Part shown: piece after piece, positions 63,504-64,000 of the stretch | How the letters are laid out: each line of letters begins with the position of its first letter | Position numbering within the stretch: position 1 is the stretch's first letter | Assembly: GCA_903901045.1 (NCBI GenBank) | Contig: CAIUPP010000153.1 | Coordinates: 30,950-94,949 of the forward strand | DNA from: an uncultured Planctomycetota bacterium | GTDB lineage: Bacteria > Planctomycetota > Brocadiia > CAIUPP01 | Length of the DNA: 64,000 nt | Direction of reading: 5' to 3' | Position numbers and translations under genes: made by a program | Notes under the pieces: generated by a model | What the model saw: the letters and a program-made list of their open reading frames with translations, nothing else | The model's database searches: none | What the model was told of the DNA's origin: nothing

Positions 63504-64000
63504 ATTCCCGTCCCAATCGTCAGGAGAGAGAAGTCTCGCGATTCGTAAACTCTATGGATCAGCACGGCGACCGGCACGGGGATCGTGATCTCGAATTCGT
63601 CATCGGACCTTTCCTCGTACCGAACGTCCATCAGCTCCCAGCCCTTCTTGGCAATCCCGGTGATGTCGCCGACGGTCTGATCGGCCAGGTTCGGGGAGGC
63701 CGCGAACCGGTAGTCGATGCCCCAGTAGGGGGTCGTCTCCGGTGTCCTGCGACCACGCGCCCCCATAAACAGCACCTCGCCAGCGGCAAACCCGCGGAAG
63801 GAGGCGTTGTTAACCTTCCCGGTGAGGTCCATCAGGACTTTCTTGTATGCCCACTCCGTGTTCATGGGAGTCCAGAACAGATAATGCGTTTCGCCCCACT
63901 CGAACTTCGGAACAATCACATCGGCCCCCTGGAGGCTGTGCCCATCCCAGCCAATTCCGCCCTTCTCATTCACGGAGGCCTTCGCGCCGTAACGCCCGAC
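63500..64000 (-). CDS. Phage-like protein, C-terminal part (partial at window edge)
   Basis: The frame is open to the end of the window; the GTG at 63971-63973 is one possible start but upstream codons (YGAKAS) read through, so the gene likely begins outside. At least 157 residues, mixed alpha/beta, with HYLFWTPMNTEWAYKKVLMD. It resembles upstream-module proteins of tail regions that precede the 363-aa type, but I cannot name it. Confidence 0.5.
   Translation of the reverse strand, partial: VGRYGAKASVNEKGGIGWDGHSLQGADVIVPKFEWGETHYLFWTPMNTEWAYKKVLMDLTGKVNNASFRGFAAGEVLFMGARGRRTPETTPYWGIDYRFAASPNLADQTVGDITGIAKKGWELMDVRYEERSDDEFEITIPVPVAVLIHRVYESRDFSLLTIGTGI

Overview
The window looks like a chromosomal segment of a bacterium from the Lentisphaerota or a neighbouring group (PVC bacteria, Hydrogenedentota). 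The reasons are a type IV-like prepilin with the [18 protein letters not shown] signature and an H-x9-D motif near its C-terminus, repeated URO-D-fold methyltransferase-like genes, secreted multi-domain proteins with LamG-type and CBM9-like modules, and planctomycete/lentisphaerote-style integrase-core transposases. This placement is inferred from protein style; no rRNA or marker gene is present.

From 1 to about 15.3 kb is a decayed mobile/defence island. It opens with the C-terminal end of a probable large serine recombinase. That ORF runs into a tRNA-Pro(GGG) 3'-half fragment at 563-614. A 43-bp core of this fragment recurs perfectly at 13812-13854. Between the two copies lie a Fic protein, a CcbP-like calcium-binding protein, a SWIM zinc-finger protein, a collapsed remnant of a TOTE-type primase-helicase, two AbiE type IV toxin-antitoxin pairs, a broken IS66 transposase, one integrase-core transposase and a 5'-truncated HEAT-repeat protein. 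A second copy of the transposase follows the right-hand repeat. A repeat of about 160-400 bp in three copies separates the defence cassettes.

From 15.6 to 58.3 kb is a large gene cluster apparently devoted to a carbohydrate or sugar-acid substrate. It holds two sialidase-fold proteins, a GH42-like and a GH43/GH32-like glycosidase, another TIM-barrel glycosidase-like protein, and four very large paralogous exported proteins sharing a core with an invariant Asp-Glu-Phe motif. Intracellular enzymes include a DapA-family lyase, an HpcH/HpaI aldolase, a 2-hydroxyacid dehydrogenase, two SDR/epimerase enzymes, two PLP aminotransferases, an amidohydrolase, an M24-fold protein without metal ligands, four URO-D-fold proteins and a GntR/FCD regulator. 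The genes form about six transcription units. Five of their upstream regions carry a 16-bp near-palindrome, GTTATAA-N3-(T/G)TATA(C/T), which suggests one regulon. A likely flow is extracellular trimming of a glycan, uptake by a transporter encoded elsewhere, oxidation/epimerisation, and aldol cleavage. No transporter or sulfatase is visible here.

From 58.5 kb to the end all genes are on the minus strand, tightly overlapped, and look like the distal part of a phage-like structural or surface-protein operon. A third tRNA-Pro fragment (58385-58408) sits at this boundary, so every major module junction except the ends of the window carries the same tRNA remnant.
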